A stretch of DNA of 8,380 nt from Oscillospiraceae bacterium (GTDB lineage Bacteria > Bacillota > Clostridia > Oscillospirales > Oscillospiraceae). The DNA is taken from contig JAAZCZ010000098.1 of assembly GCA_012513005.1 (NCBI GenBank), positions 1 to 8,380 of the forward strand. The letters are read 5' to 3'. Positions 1 through 6,498 of this stretch are shown one piece after another; within the stretch, counting starts at the first letter, position 1; each line of letters begins with the position of its first letter. The position numbers and the translations under genes were made by a program. The notes beneath the pieces are model-generated. The model was given only the letters and a program-made list of their open reading frames with translations. It made no database searches and was not told the origin of the DNA.

Positions 1-582
1 CCCGCGATATAGAGGGTCAATAAAAACAGGCCCAAGCTCCGAAACGCTGTGAGTCAGAAAAAATCCTACAGGATGACCATTGTGCATTGCAAGCAGGGCA
101 GGGGCATCCTTAATACGCCGCAAAAGATATTCTTCGCTAAGCTCCGGATGCTCATAAACACGCAAAACCCAAGGGAAAAATTCAGGCGTCAGCGGCAGAA
201 TTTCAACTTCCGGATTTGGCGCAGGCTCAGGATTAGGTGCGGTAGCCAAATACTGCACGCAAGGTCTAACGGTGAATTCAGGGTGACTATCAAAAAAATC
301 CTGCGCAAGCTCAGCATTGCTTATCATAGACACCTGTGCAATGTCATCTGTAAGATTATGTTCCTTTCGAAACAGCTGCACCATGTCAAACAGCGGCTCC
401 ATAGCGTTTTTAGATGTGACTGCATAAAAATATTTATTATCCTCGCTTTCCCACAGGCAAACACCGTCGGGAACAAAAAAGAAAGCGCCGATACAGCCGT
501 TTTGCAGCCTGTATATTAAATAAGAGTTTTGAATCTCATTTTGCTTTAAAAACTTTAGTGCGCGTGCTGCGGAATTATCCAT
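1..582 (-). CDS. GNAT family N-acetyltransferase, C-terminus cut off by window edge
   Basis: Reading the minus strand from ATG at 582 gives 194 codons open to the window edge. The ATG is preceded by GAAGAGG with an 8-nt gap. The last 70 residues look like the first half of a GNAT fold: EVEILPLT (about 125-132), then YLLRRIKDAPALLAMHNGHP and VGFFLTHSVSELGPVFIDPLYRG. The final segment is where motif A begins (beta4 followed by the R/Q-x-x-G-x-G/A acetyl-CoA loop), so the acetyl-CoA site lies just outside the window. Residues 1-112 form a separate N-terminal part with no motif I recognise. A Pro/Asn-rich linker (PNPEPAPNPE, 116-125) joins the two. GNAT enzymes move acetyl from acetyl-CoA to an amine; the substrate here cannot be told. 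It is divergent from the nucleoside operon and need not share its function. Confidence 0.72.
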   Translation of the reverse strand, partial: MDNSAARALKFLKQNEIQNSYLIYRLQNGCIGAFFFVPDGVCLWESEDNKYFYAVTSKNAMEPLFDMVQLFRKEHNLTDDIAQVSMISNAELAQDFFDSHPEFTVRPCVQYLATAPNPEPAPNPEVEILPLTPEFFPWVLRVYEHPELSEEYLLRRIKDAPALLAMHNGHPVGFFLTHSVSELGPVFIDPLYRG

Positions 583-611
583 ATAAATAACCTCTTCGTT
601 TGATGTTTCTC

Positions 612-620
612 AGTATAACA
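612..620 (-). promoter_or_regulatory. Extended -10 promoter for the GNAT gene
   Basis: On the minus strand the sequence reads TGTTATACT, an extended -10 element (TGn followed by TATACT, 5/6 to consensus). It lies about 30 nt upstream of the GNAT ATG at 582. No good -35 is seen at 16-18 bp (GTGCGG lies there), which is acceptable for an extended -10 promoter. On the plus strand the overlapping bases read TATAAC (614-619), which could be a weak -10 for the nucleoside operon, but without a convincing -35. Confidence 0.5.
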
Positions 621-654
621 CATGTGTAAAATTTCCGCACATACTTTCATGAAA
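618..654. promoter_or_regulatory. Two 10-bp palindromes in the divergent intergenic region
   Basis: Two perfect palindromes lie between the GNAT gene and the nucleoside operon: ACACATGTGT at 618-627, abutting the minus-strand -10, and TTTCATGAAA at 645-654. Their placement between divergent genes fits operators, but no regulator gene is in the window and short palindromes arise by chance in AT-rich DNA. The rest of 583-706 shows no riboswitch-like fold that I can recognise. A clear plus-strand sigma-A promoter for the operon was not found. Confidence 0.25.
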
Positions 655-706
655 ACAAAAAACTATCTCGGTCAAGCAAAAAAAATAGAGCTTAAAAGGA
701 GTAATA

Positions 707-1534
707 ATGAAACAAGAATATACAGTCGAATACTTTAAGAAAAGTGCCGATTTTCTACTTTCAAAGGTAAGTATGCGCCCCAAAATCGCAATAGTTCTGG
801 GCAGCTGTCTCGGAAACTTAGCCGATTTATTAGAGGACAAAGTTATAATAGACTACAAGGATATACCAAATTTTCTTATATCAACTGTAGAATCTCACGC
901 CGGCAAGCTTATTTTCGGAAAACTTGCAGGTAAAGAAGTCGTCTGCATGTCAGGCAGATTTCACTACTATGAGGGCTACGATTTTGAGCAGCTTGTCACA
1001 CCGGTGCGAGTATTTAAGCTTCTCGGGATTGAGACATTAATCCTCACAAATGCAGCCGGCGGCATAAACAAGGATTTTACAAACGGCGATATAATGCTTA
1101 TTCGTGACCACCTAAAGCTAATGGGCGCAAGCCCGCTGCGTGGTCCTAATATAAAAGACTTCGGTCCGCGCTTTTTTGATGTAACAGACATGTACACAAA
1201 GACCTTGCAGGAAACGGCACGCAAGGCAGCTAATGAATGCGGAGTAACCCTGCGTGAAGGCAACTATGTGTATGCAACAGGACCGCAGTTTGAAACACCT
1301 GCAGAAATAAACGCCTACCGCATTTTAGGCGGAGACGCTGTCGGCATGTCAACAGTCACAGAAGCGCTGACAGCGGCACATTGTGGCATAAAGGTGCTGG
1401 GGCTGTCGCTCATCAGCAATATGGCAGCGGGCGTTTTGGATGCACCGCTCACCACACAGGAAGTGGATGAAACAGCCTGCGCTTCGGCAGCAAAGTTTCA
1501 GAAGCTTATGATTTCCATTGTTCGTAATCTGTAA
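707..1534 (+). CDS. punA: Purine nucleoside phosphorylase (trimeric PNP family)
   Basis: Cleaves purine (deoxy)ribonucleosides with phosphate to free base and (deoxy)ribose-1-phosphate in the cytoplasm, a salvage reaction. The 275 residues match the usual length of the low-molecular-weight, trimeric PNP class (human PNP, B. subtilis PupG). Landmarks seen: phosphate-loop LGSCLG with S33; SHAG with H64; GRFHYYEG with R84, H86 and Y88; TNAAGG with A116; F156 in GPRFFD; GPQFETPAE with E196, the base-binding Glu; GMSTVTEA with M214 and S215; and SNMAAG with N238, the purine N7 contact. The E and N pair is typical of guanine/hypoxanthine-specific enzymes, so inosine and guanosine are the expected substrates (inference). 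The start is supported by AAAGGAG at 695-701, 5 nt before ATG. It is first in a same-strand run with a nucleoside-type ABC importer, 34 nt before the next gene. No catalytic residue is missing. Confidence 0.95.
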   Translation: MKQEYTVEYFKKSADFLLSKVSMRPKIAIVLGSCLGNLADLLEDKVIIDYKDIPNFLISTVESHAGKLIFGKLAGKEVVCMSGRFHYYEGYDFEQLVTPVRVFKLLGIETLILTNAAGGINKDFTNGDIMLIRDHLKLMGASPLRGPNIKDFGPRFFDVTDMYTKTLQETARKAANECGVTLREGNYVYATGPQFETPAEINAYRILGGDAVGMSTVTEALTAAHCGIKVLGLSLISNMAAGVLDAPLTTQEVDETACASAAKFQKLMISIVRNL

Positions 1535-1568
1535 TAACAGATCAAAAATATTAAGGAGGAATTTTAGA

Positions 1569-2630
1569 ATGAAAAAAATCCTTGCACTTGTACTTGCAAC
1601 AATCATGATTGTAAGCTTGCTCGCCGGCTGCGGCGCACCGGCAGGCAAACCTGCAGAAGGCGGAAGCGCCGGCGCAGGAACCGACAAACCGGCAGAGAAG
1701 AAACGCATCGCCTTAGTCTGCGATGTCGCCGGAACACAGGTATTTGTTCTCAGCATGATAGACGGCTTAAACGCTGCTGCAGAGAAATTCGGCTTTGAGA
1801 AGACCGTTGTCGAATGCGCAGACAGTGCTGCCTATGAGGACGCAATTCGCGCAGTAGTCGAAGAAGGCTATGACCTGGTCGTAGTCGGCGGCTGGCAGGG
1901 CGGTGAGGCTCTCGGCAAAATTGCAAAAGAGATGCCCGACAAAGCCCATTACGCACTGATCGACTCCGAAGTTGATGCCGAAAACGTTAAGTGCATATTC
2001 TACCGCGAGCAGGAAGGTGCCTACCTTGTTGGTATGATAGCAGCTTCTGTTATGGACAAAGATCAGCACAAGTACGGCGCAGTCCATGTCAACCAGGGCC
2101 CCGGCTCTTGGAAGTGGAGATACGGCTTCCAGGAAGGCGTCAAGAAGATTGACCCCGAAGCAACATTCACATTCAACTACACAGGCAGCTTTAACGACCC
2201 TGCAAAGGCAAAAGAGTTTGCACTGCAGCAGTATGCAGCAGGCGCACGCTTCATTAACGCAGCTGCAGCCGGCGGCGACATCGGCGTATTCGAAGCAGCA
2301 TTAGAAAAGAAATTCTGCACATCCGGTCAGGACGTTGACCTCACAAACCCGGACAACCCCTACATAGTAACAAGCCAGATCAAAGATACCAAGGCGACAA
2401 TGGAATATCTTTGCGATCTGTTCATGAACAACAAGTGGGCTCCCGGTAACGAGGAGTGGGGAATTTCCGAAGGCGTAATCGGCGCTGTTTATGTCACACA
2501 TGAGAGCAAGAACCCGATGAGCGAAAAGCTTAGCCCGGAAGCTCTTGAAGCTGTCAAGCAGGCAGCAGAAGACATCCGCTCAGGCAAATTAAACCTCAAA
2601 GAAATGCCTGCAGAGGAAGACTACAAATAA
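1569..2630 (+). CDS. BMP/PnrA-family nucleoside-binding lipoprotein of an ABC importer
   Basis: A substrate-binding protein anchored outside the membrane that hands ligand to the permeases encoded downstream. The start is ATG 1569: AAGGAGGA lies at 1553-1560 with an 8-nt gap, and the signal peptide then begins MKKILALVLA. A lipobox LAGC ends at C21, the predicted lipidated cysteine, followed by a Gly/Ala/Pro/Lys-rich spacer to about residue 45. The mature domain (about 46-350) shows the family scaffold: RIALVCD, DLVVVGGWQGG (102-112), HYALIDSEVD, FYREQEGAYLVGMIAAS (144-160), YTGSFNDPAKAKEFAL (204-219), and FINAAAAGGDIGVFEAA. The family binds purine nucleosides (PnrA/TmpC, BmpA), and the adjacent phosphorylase supports that. 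The usual D-x-G-x(3)-D-x-S-F-N start motif is replaced by CDVAGTQVFVLSMIDG, and the usual GVDSDQ segment by SGQDVDLTNPDN. The ligand pocket has therefore changed and exact specificity is uncertain. Confidence 0.88.
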   Translation: MKKILALVLATIMIVSLLAGCGAPAGKPAEGGSAGAGTDKPAEKKRIALVCDVAGTQVFVLSMIDGLNAAAEKFGFEKTVVECADSAAYEDAIRAVVEEGYDLVVVGGWQGGEALGKIAKEMPDKAHYALIDSEVDAENVKCIFYREQEGAYLVGMIAASVMDKDQHKYGAVHVNQGPGSWKWRYGFQEGVKKIDPEATFTFNYTGSFNDPAKAKEFALQQYAAGARFINAAAAGGDIGVFEAALEKKFCTSGQDVDLTNPDNPYIVTSQIKDTKATMEYLCDLFMNNKWAPGNEEWGISEGVIGAVYVTHESKNPMSEKLSPEALEAVKQAAEDIRSGKLNLKEMPAEEDYK

Positions 2631-2644
2631 ATTAACGCACAAAA

Positions 2645-2680
2645 CGGCAGAGGACGCGGCCTTGGCCGCATCCTCTGCCG
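2645..2680 (+). terminator. Strong intercistronic hairpin (attenuator or mRNA stabiliser)
   Basis: Starting 15 nt after the lipoprotein stop, CGGCAGAGGA pairs with TCCTCTGCCG (10 bp). After one C/A mismatch, GCGGCC pairs with GGCCGC around a TT loop. The hairpin is followed by AAGTTTATAAAAAAC, not by a clean T-run, so it is more likely a leaky terminator or a 3' end protector than a full stop. Hairpins here in transporter operons typically raise the amount of binding protein over the membrane components (established pattern; application here is inference). Confidence 0.7.
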
Positions 2681-2716
2681 AAGTTTATAAAAAACAAAAC
2701 TAAAGCTAAGTGAATT

Positions 2717-2725
2717 GAGGTGATC
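2717..2725 (+). promoter_or_regulatory. Ribosome binding site that questions the ATPase start
   Basis: GAGGTGATC matches nine consecutive bases of the complement of the 16S rRNA 3' end. Its GAGG ends at 2720, which is 9 nt before an in-frame CTG at 2730 but 21 nt before the first in-frame ATG at 2742. No ATG, GTG or TTG lies in frame between the upstream TGA (2721-2723) and 2742. The spacing favours initiation at CTG 2730. Confidence 0.6.
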
Positions 2726-2741
2726 TCAACTGCTACTGGAA

Positions 2742-4241
2742 ATGAAACACATCACGAAGATATACGGTAACGGTGTGTTGGCAAATGACGATATGAATCT
2801 TGAGCTTGCAGAATCAGAGATTTTAGCGGTGGTAGGCGAAAACGGAGCCGGCAAATCCACACTAATGAAAATTCTGTATGGTTTAGAGCATCCCACAGCG
2901 GGGGAAATTTACATACGCGGCGAAAAGCAGGTATTTAAAAACCCTCAGGATGCCATGAAAAGCGGTATCGGTATGGTACAGCAGAACTTTATGCTGCTCC
3001 CGCCTTTTACCGTAGCCGAGAATATTGTCTATGGCAACGAGCCGCGAAAATCCCGCTTCCTTTTTGACCGCAAAAAGGCAAAGGCGGAGGTAGATGAGCT
3101 GAGCGAAAGATACGGGCTTGGCATAGATTCTAATCTTGTAGTGGAGGATTGCCCTGTCGGATTGCAGCAACGCTGTGAAATCCTCAAGGTGCTGTATCAG
3201 AATGCCGACATTATTATCTTCGACGAACCCTCCGCGGTACTCACACCGCAGGAGGTAGACAGCCTACTGGATACTCTGAGAAACCTGGCAAAAGCCGGCA
3301 AGAGTATCATATTAATCACGCATAAGCTAAACGAGGTTATGGCAGTCTCTGACCGCTGCATTGTAATGCGTGGCGGAAAACACATAGCCACGGTTAAAAC
3401 CTCCGAAACAAGCACTAAGGAACTGTCTGCAATGATGGTGGGCAGGGAGATAGTCGATGCCAAAATTCCGCAGGCAACACCCGGCAAAACAGTGCTTGAG
3501 GTAAACGATTTAGTTAAAACCGGTGAAGCCGGCAAGCCTATTTTAAAAGGCTGCAGCCTACATGTAAATGAAGGCGAGATTGTCGGCATAGCGGGAGTTT
3601 CAGGTAACGGTCAAACCGAGCTGCTTCACACAATAGTCGGGCTAATGCAGGCAGACAGTGGTAACATTGTCTTAGACGGCAAAGAAATAGGCGGTCTTGA
3701 CGTGCGCTCCATCCGTGAAACAGGCTGTGCCTATGTTCCCGAGGATCGCAACACAATGGGCTGCGCCCTAAAAGCCACACTCAGTGAAACCATGCTTATG
3801 GCGCACCAGTATGAGGAAATGTTTAATCACAAGGGTATCCTTAAGCACAAAACGGCGGCAGAGCGTTTTACTGCACTTTTAGAGCAGTACGATGTCAAAT
3901 ATTCAACACTAAGTCAGCTCTCGGGAGAGCTTTCCGGTGGCAACCTGCAAAAGCTAATAGTAGCTCGTGAAATGAGCCACCATGCCAAATTGCTCATAGT
4001 CTCCGAGCCGACCCGCGGTGTTGATATCGGAGCCATGGAGTTTATACATAACCAAATATTAAAGCAGCGTGCAGAAGGCGGAGCCATATTGCTGGTATCA
4101 TCCGATTTGACAGAGCTATTAAAGCTCTCAGACAGAATCTATGTTATGTACGACGGCTTTATTAACGGCGAGCTAAAAAGAGCCGAGGCAAAGCCCGAAA
4201 ATGTCGGAATCTTGATGATGGGAGGATCAGCCGATGACTAA
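2742..4241 (+). CDS. nupO: ABC transporter ATPase with two nucleotide-binding domains (nucleoside importer)
   Basis: Cytoplasmic energising subunit of the importer. The 499 residues hold two ABC domains in tandem, as in B. subtilis NupO and other carbohydrate/nucleoside class ATPases. Domain 1: Walker A GENGAGKST (32-40), Q-loop at MVQQ (78-81), signature-like VGLQQR (139-144), Walker B IIIFDEP (157-163), H-loop H194. Domain 2: degenerate Walker A GVSGNGQTE without the Lys, signature LSGGN (397-401), SEPTRGVD (421-428), with SSD replacing the H-loop. The asymmetry of an active first and altered second site is normal for this family. The listed start is the first ATG, but it lies too far from the ribosome binding site. 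An in-frame CTG at 2730 would add MLLE, completing the usual first beta strand. The stop overlaps the next gene by 8 nt, implying translational coupling. The symbol rests on family and operon order. Confidence 0.92.
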   Translation: MKHITKIYGNGVLANDDMNLELAESEILAVVGENGAGKSTLMKILYGLEHPTAGEIYIRGEKQVFKNPQDAMKSGIGMVQQNFMLLPPFTVAENIVYGNEPRKSRFLFDRKKAKAEVDELSERYGLGIDSNLVVEDCPVGLQQRCEILKVLYQNADIIIFDEPSAVLTPQEVDSLLDTLRNLAKAGKSIILITHKLNEVMAVSDRCIVMRGGKHIATVKTSETSTKELSAMMVGREIVDAKIPQATPGKTVLEVNDLVKTGEAGKPILKGCSLHVNEGEIVGIAGVSGNGQTELLHTIVGLMQADSGNIVLDGKEIGGLDVRSIRETGCAYVPEDRNTMGCALKATLSETMLMAHQYEEMFNHKGILKHKTAAERFTALLEQYDVKYSTLSQLSGELSGGNLQKLIVAREMSHHAKLLIVSEPTRGVDIGAMEFIHNQILKQRAEGGAILLVSSDLTELLKLSDRIYVMYDGFINGELKRAEAKPENVGILMMGGSADD

Positions 4242-5322
4242 AATTAAAAATGCAGCATTGCACATGTTTAAGGTCCTCTGGCAGCCCTTCCTTGCAATCT
4301 TTCTGGGACTCATAGTAGGGGCAATAGTAATTCTGATTGTCGGGCACAACCCCATAACAGTGTACATCACAATGTTCCAAAAGTCGTTTTTCACACTGCA
4401 CTACCTCTTGCAGTCACTCACACGCTCTGTACCAATCTTGGTTTGCTCTCTGGCTATAGTTGCATCATGGCGCGCCGGATATATAAACCTTGGCGTAGAA
4501 GGACAAATGACAGTCGGCAGCTTTGTCGGCACATTAGTTGCAGTGTACATGCCGGGTCCGACCTTTGTAGTGATAATAGCTGCTGTATTGTGCGGTATGA
4601 TGGCGGGCGCTGCTTATTCGCTGTTCGCTGCGTTTATATATGATAAGTTCAATGTTTCAATTGTTATTTCAACACTGATGATGAACTACATTGCAACATA
4701 TATAACAACATATTTCATAACATTCAGTCTGCGTGATACAAGCAGTGTCTACGCAATTCAAACAAAAGAAATTGCAATGGCAATGAGATTACCCCGAATA
4801 TTACCGGGCAAACCGTTTAACCTCGGCTTTTTCATCGCGATTGCACTTGTTATTCTTCTGATGTTTGTAGTATCTAAAACAAAATTCGGCTACGAATCTA
4901 AAATGACAGGACTAAACCCCGTGTTTGCACAGTATGGCGGTGTTAAAAAAACGAGAGTAATGTACTCAACAATGGCACTTAGCGGAGCCATTGCAGCCTG
5001 TGCAGGTATGCTCGAAATTTTCGGAATCAAATTCCGTTTTGTAGAGAGCATGTTCACATCAACCGGCTATGCATGGACAGGACTCATGGCGGCGCTGATT
5101 TCAGGCTTACATCCCATAGGTGCAGGATTTACATCAATATTCTTAGCAGGTATGCAGGTTGGCGGCCAGAATATTCAGCTATCCACAGGTATTCCGGTGC
5201 AGGTGGCAACGCTAATTCAGTCCAGTATTATTCTATTCGTTTCAGTACAGCTTTTTGCAAACTGGCGTAAAAAAAGCAAGCTCAAAGCTGCTGCAGATTC
5301 CAAAAAGGCGGGTGATGAGTAA
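4234..5322 (+). CDS. nupP: ABC transporter permease, nucleoside importer, first membrane subunit
   Basis: Integral membrane subunit of the BPD_transp_2 family (NupP/YufP type), 362 residues, which is usual. A long hydrophobic segment runs from about 13 to 37, then several more through about 342, with a charged C-terminal tail (KKSKLKAAADSKK). Family landmarks are GYINLGVEGQM (82-92), near the start of the conserved membrane core, and FGYESKMTGLNPVFAQYGG (218-236), the cytoplasmic loop expected to contact the ATPase. The ATG overlaps the ATPase stop by 8 nt, and GGGAGGA at 4220-4226 gives a 7-nt gap. It should pair with the second permease to form the heterodimeric channel. The symbol is by family and position; the exact substrate is inferred from the neighbouring phosphorylase. 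Confidence 0.9.
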   Translation: MTKIKNAALHMFKVLWQPFLAIFLGLIVGAIVILIVGHNPITVYITMFQKSFFTLHYLLQSLTRSVPILVCSLAIVASWRAGYINLGVEGQMTVGSFVGTLVAVYMPGPTFVVIIAAVLCGMMAGAAYSLFAAFIYDKFNVSIVISTLMMNYIATYITTYFITFSLRDTSSVYAIQTKEIAMAMRLPRILPGKPFNLGFFIAIALVILLMFVVSKTKFGYESKMTGLNPVFAQYGGVKKTRVMYSTMALSGAIAACAGMLEIFGIKFRFVESMFTSTGYAWTGLMAALISGLHPIGAGFTSIFLAGMQVGGQNIQLSTGIPVQVATLIQSSIILFVSVQLFANWRKKSKLKAAADSKKAGDE

Positions 5323-6251
5323 TGGATATTAACTATGTACTATCGGTTGTAAACTCAGCTCTGCGCTCAACAACGCCAATATTACTTGCAGCCTTGGCTA
5401 GCGCTATCTGCACCCGTTCAGGCGTATTTAACGTTGCGCTGGAAGGTCAGATGCTTATAGGCTCCTTTGTCGGCATTGCAGTAAACTGGGTAACTCACAG
5501 CCCCACACTTGCAGTCTTAGCGGCAATAGTAGCCGGCGGCTTAGTCGGTGCCTTAGTCGGAATCTTGCAGGTTAGATACAACGCGGCAGACATGGTAGTA
5601 GGTACATCTGTTAACCTTTTGGTAGGTGCGCTCACAGCAATATTGCTTTTTGTTGTGTTCGGTGTCAAGGGCGGATTTAAAGACCCCGCCTTAGTTCCGC
5701 TGCCAAAGGTTAAGCTGCCCGTAATCAGCGAAATACCGTATCTTTCAACACTGTTTAATAACCTTTCACCACTTGACTATTTATCATATGTGATAGCGAT
5801 TGTCATGTATATTTACCTCTTCAAAACAGTTAAAGGCTATCATCTGCTCTCAGTCGGAGTTAAGCGTGAAGCAGCTGAGTCAATGGGAATTTCGGCAGTT
5901 AAAACAAGAATAGCCGCAGTCATAGCCTCAGGCTGCCTCTGCGGATACGGCGGTGTTGCCCTCAGCATGGGTCAGGTAACACTCTTTGCGGAAAATATGA
6001 CGGCAGGCAGAGGCTTCATAGGCATGGCAGCTTGCAACTTAGGTAAAAATAACCCGATTGCAATTATCTTTGCCAGTCTGTTCTTTGGATTTTCCGATGC
6101 CTTTGCAGCCACCACGCAAAACACAATTCCGTCTCAGCTAACCCAGTCTGTGCCCTACATAGCAACAATTTTGGCACTCATAGTGTTTTCACGCAAAAGA
6201 AAAAAGAAAGCCACTAAGACCGAAGAGAGCAAAGCAGAAGCAGTAAGCTAG
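5322..6251 (+). CDS. nupQ: ABC transporter permease, nucleoside importer, second membrane subunit
   Basis: Second BPD_transp_2 membrane subunit, NupQ/YufQ type, 309 residues. It begins without a long cytoplasmic leader. The conserved RSGVFNVALEGQM (32-44) is the counterpart of the GYINLGVEGQM block in the first permease, and GYHLLSVGVKREAAESMGIS (172-191) is the counterpart of its ATPase-facing loop. About eight hydrophobic segments are visible by eye, ending near residue 290 before a Lys-rich cytoplasmic tail (RKRKKKATK). The start codon shares its A with the preceding TAA (TAATG), a 1-nt overlap, and a GGCGGGTGATG stretch just upstream serves as ribosome binding site. It is last in the operon; a rho-independent terminator begins 28 nt after its stop. 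Confidence 0.9.
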   Translation: MDINYVLSVVNSALRSTTPILLAALASAICTRSGVFNVALEGQMLIGSFVGIAVNWVTHSPTLAVLAAIVAGGLVGALVGILQVRYNAADMVVGTSVNLLVGALTAILLFVVFGVKGGFKDPALVPLPKVKLPVISEIPYLSTLFNNLSPLDYLSYVIAIVMYIYLFKTVKGYHLLSVGVKREAAESMGISAVKTRIAAVIASGCLCGYGGVALSMGQVTLFAENMTAGRGFIGMAACNLGKNNPIAIIFASLFFGFSDAFAATTQNTIPSQLTQSVPYIATILALIVFSRKRKKKATKTEESKAEAVS

Positions 6252-6266
6252 AAGCTAAAAGCTATA
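6246..6266 (+). repeat. Three tandem AGCTANA heptads at the operon end
   Basis: AGCTAGA, AGCTAAA and AGCTATA follow one another without a gap and include the stop codon of the last permease gene (TAG at 6249-6251). The array is small and may be slippage; no function is visible. Confidence 0.5.
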
Positions 6267-6278
6267 AAATCAAAATAA

Positions 6279-6320
6279 TAAACCCGGTGATTGAAAACCT
6301 CAGCTACCGGGTTTAGTTTT
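6279..6320 (+). terminator. Rho-independent terminator of the nucleoside operon
   Basis: TAAACCCGGT (6279-6288) pairs perfectly with ACCGGGTTTA (6306-6315) over 10 bp with a 17-nt loop that can pair further inside. GTTTT follows. It begins 28 nt after the last permease stop, the expected place for the end of a transcript starting before 707. Confidence 0.85.
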
Positions 6321-6350
6321 GCTCTCGTGCAGAAGAATATATACATATGC

Positions 6351-6382
6351 AAAAAAGCCCGACAGAAAAATCTGTCGGGCTT
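6351..6382 (-). terminator. Rho-independent terminator, minus strand, for the HipA-like gene
   Basis: AAGCCCGACAGA (6355-6366) and TCTGTCGGGCTT (6371-6382) form a perfect 12-bp stem with a 4-nt loop. On the minus strand the stem runs into a TTTTTT tract (plus-strand A at 6351-6356), while the plus-strand side has GTGG and no T-run. It therefore terminates leftward transcription. The HipA-like gene stop (6499) is about 117 nt upstream. Confidence 0.8.
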
Positions 6383-6409
6383 GTGGCAAATCTAACGTTC
6401 ATGGATACA

Positions 6410-6444
6410 ATGCACCATGCTTTGACAGCGTGGTGCATATTTTT
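6410..6444 (+). terminator. Second plus-strand terminator-like hairpin
   Basis: ATGCACCATGC (6410-6420) pairs with GCGTGGTGCAT (6428-6438): 11 pairs including one G-T wobble, with a 7-nt loop TTTGACA. It is followed by ATTTTT. It has terminator form on the plus strand but no plus-strand gene ends beside it, so it is either a back-up for the nucleoside operon or a leftover from a lost gene. Confidence 0.55.
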
Positions 6445-6466
6445 GAGGATTCCGTTTTGATGCGCC

Positions 6467-6493
6467 GGGACAATGAGGACAGAAGGGACACTG
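6467..6493 (+). repeat. Three 9-nt units with RGGACA cores
   Basis: GGGACA, AGGACA and GGGACA begin at 6467, 6476 and 6485, exactly 9 nt apart, just before the end of the HipA-like gene. The third-position variation suggests an old or chance array. Otherwise 6445-6498 holds nothing recognisable. Confidence 0.3.
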
Positions 6494-6498
6494 TTGCT

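Noticed and set aside
49..519. Plus-strand open frame of 156 codons
   Set aside because: It lies antisense to the GNAT gene, which has a ribosome binding site, a promoter and recognisable motifs; the plus-strand translation is basic and low in structure.
583..706. Possible purine riboswitch before the phosphorylase gene
   Set aside because: No conserved three-way-junction core or flanking P1 stem is visible, and no terminator/antiterminator hairpin precedes the ATG.
3585..3625. Loss of the Walker A Lys in the second ATPase domain as a sign of decay
   Set aside because: A G-x-S-G-N-G-Q-T/S-E sequence in domain 2 is normal for this class of double ATPases, and the rest of the domain is intact.
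6252..6498. Small gene or RNA gene in the non-coding stretch
   Set aside because: No ribosome binding site with a credible frame and no tRNA-like fold; the stretch is explained by three terminator hairpins and short repeats.
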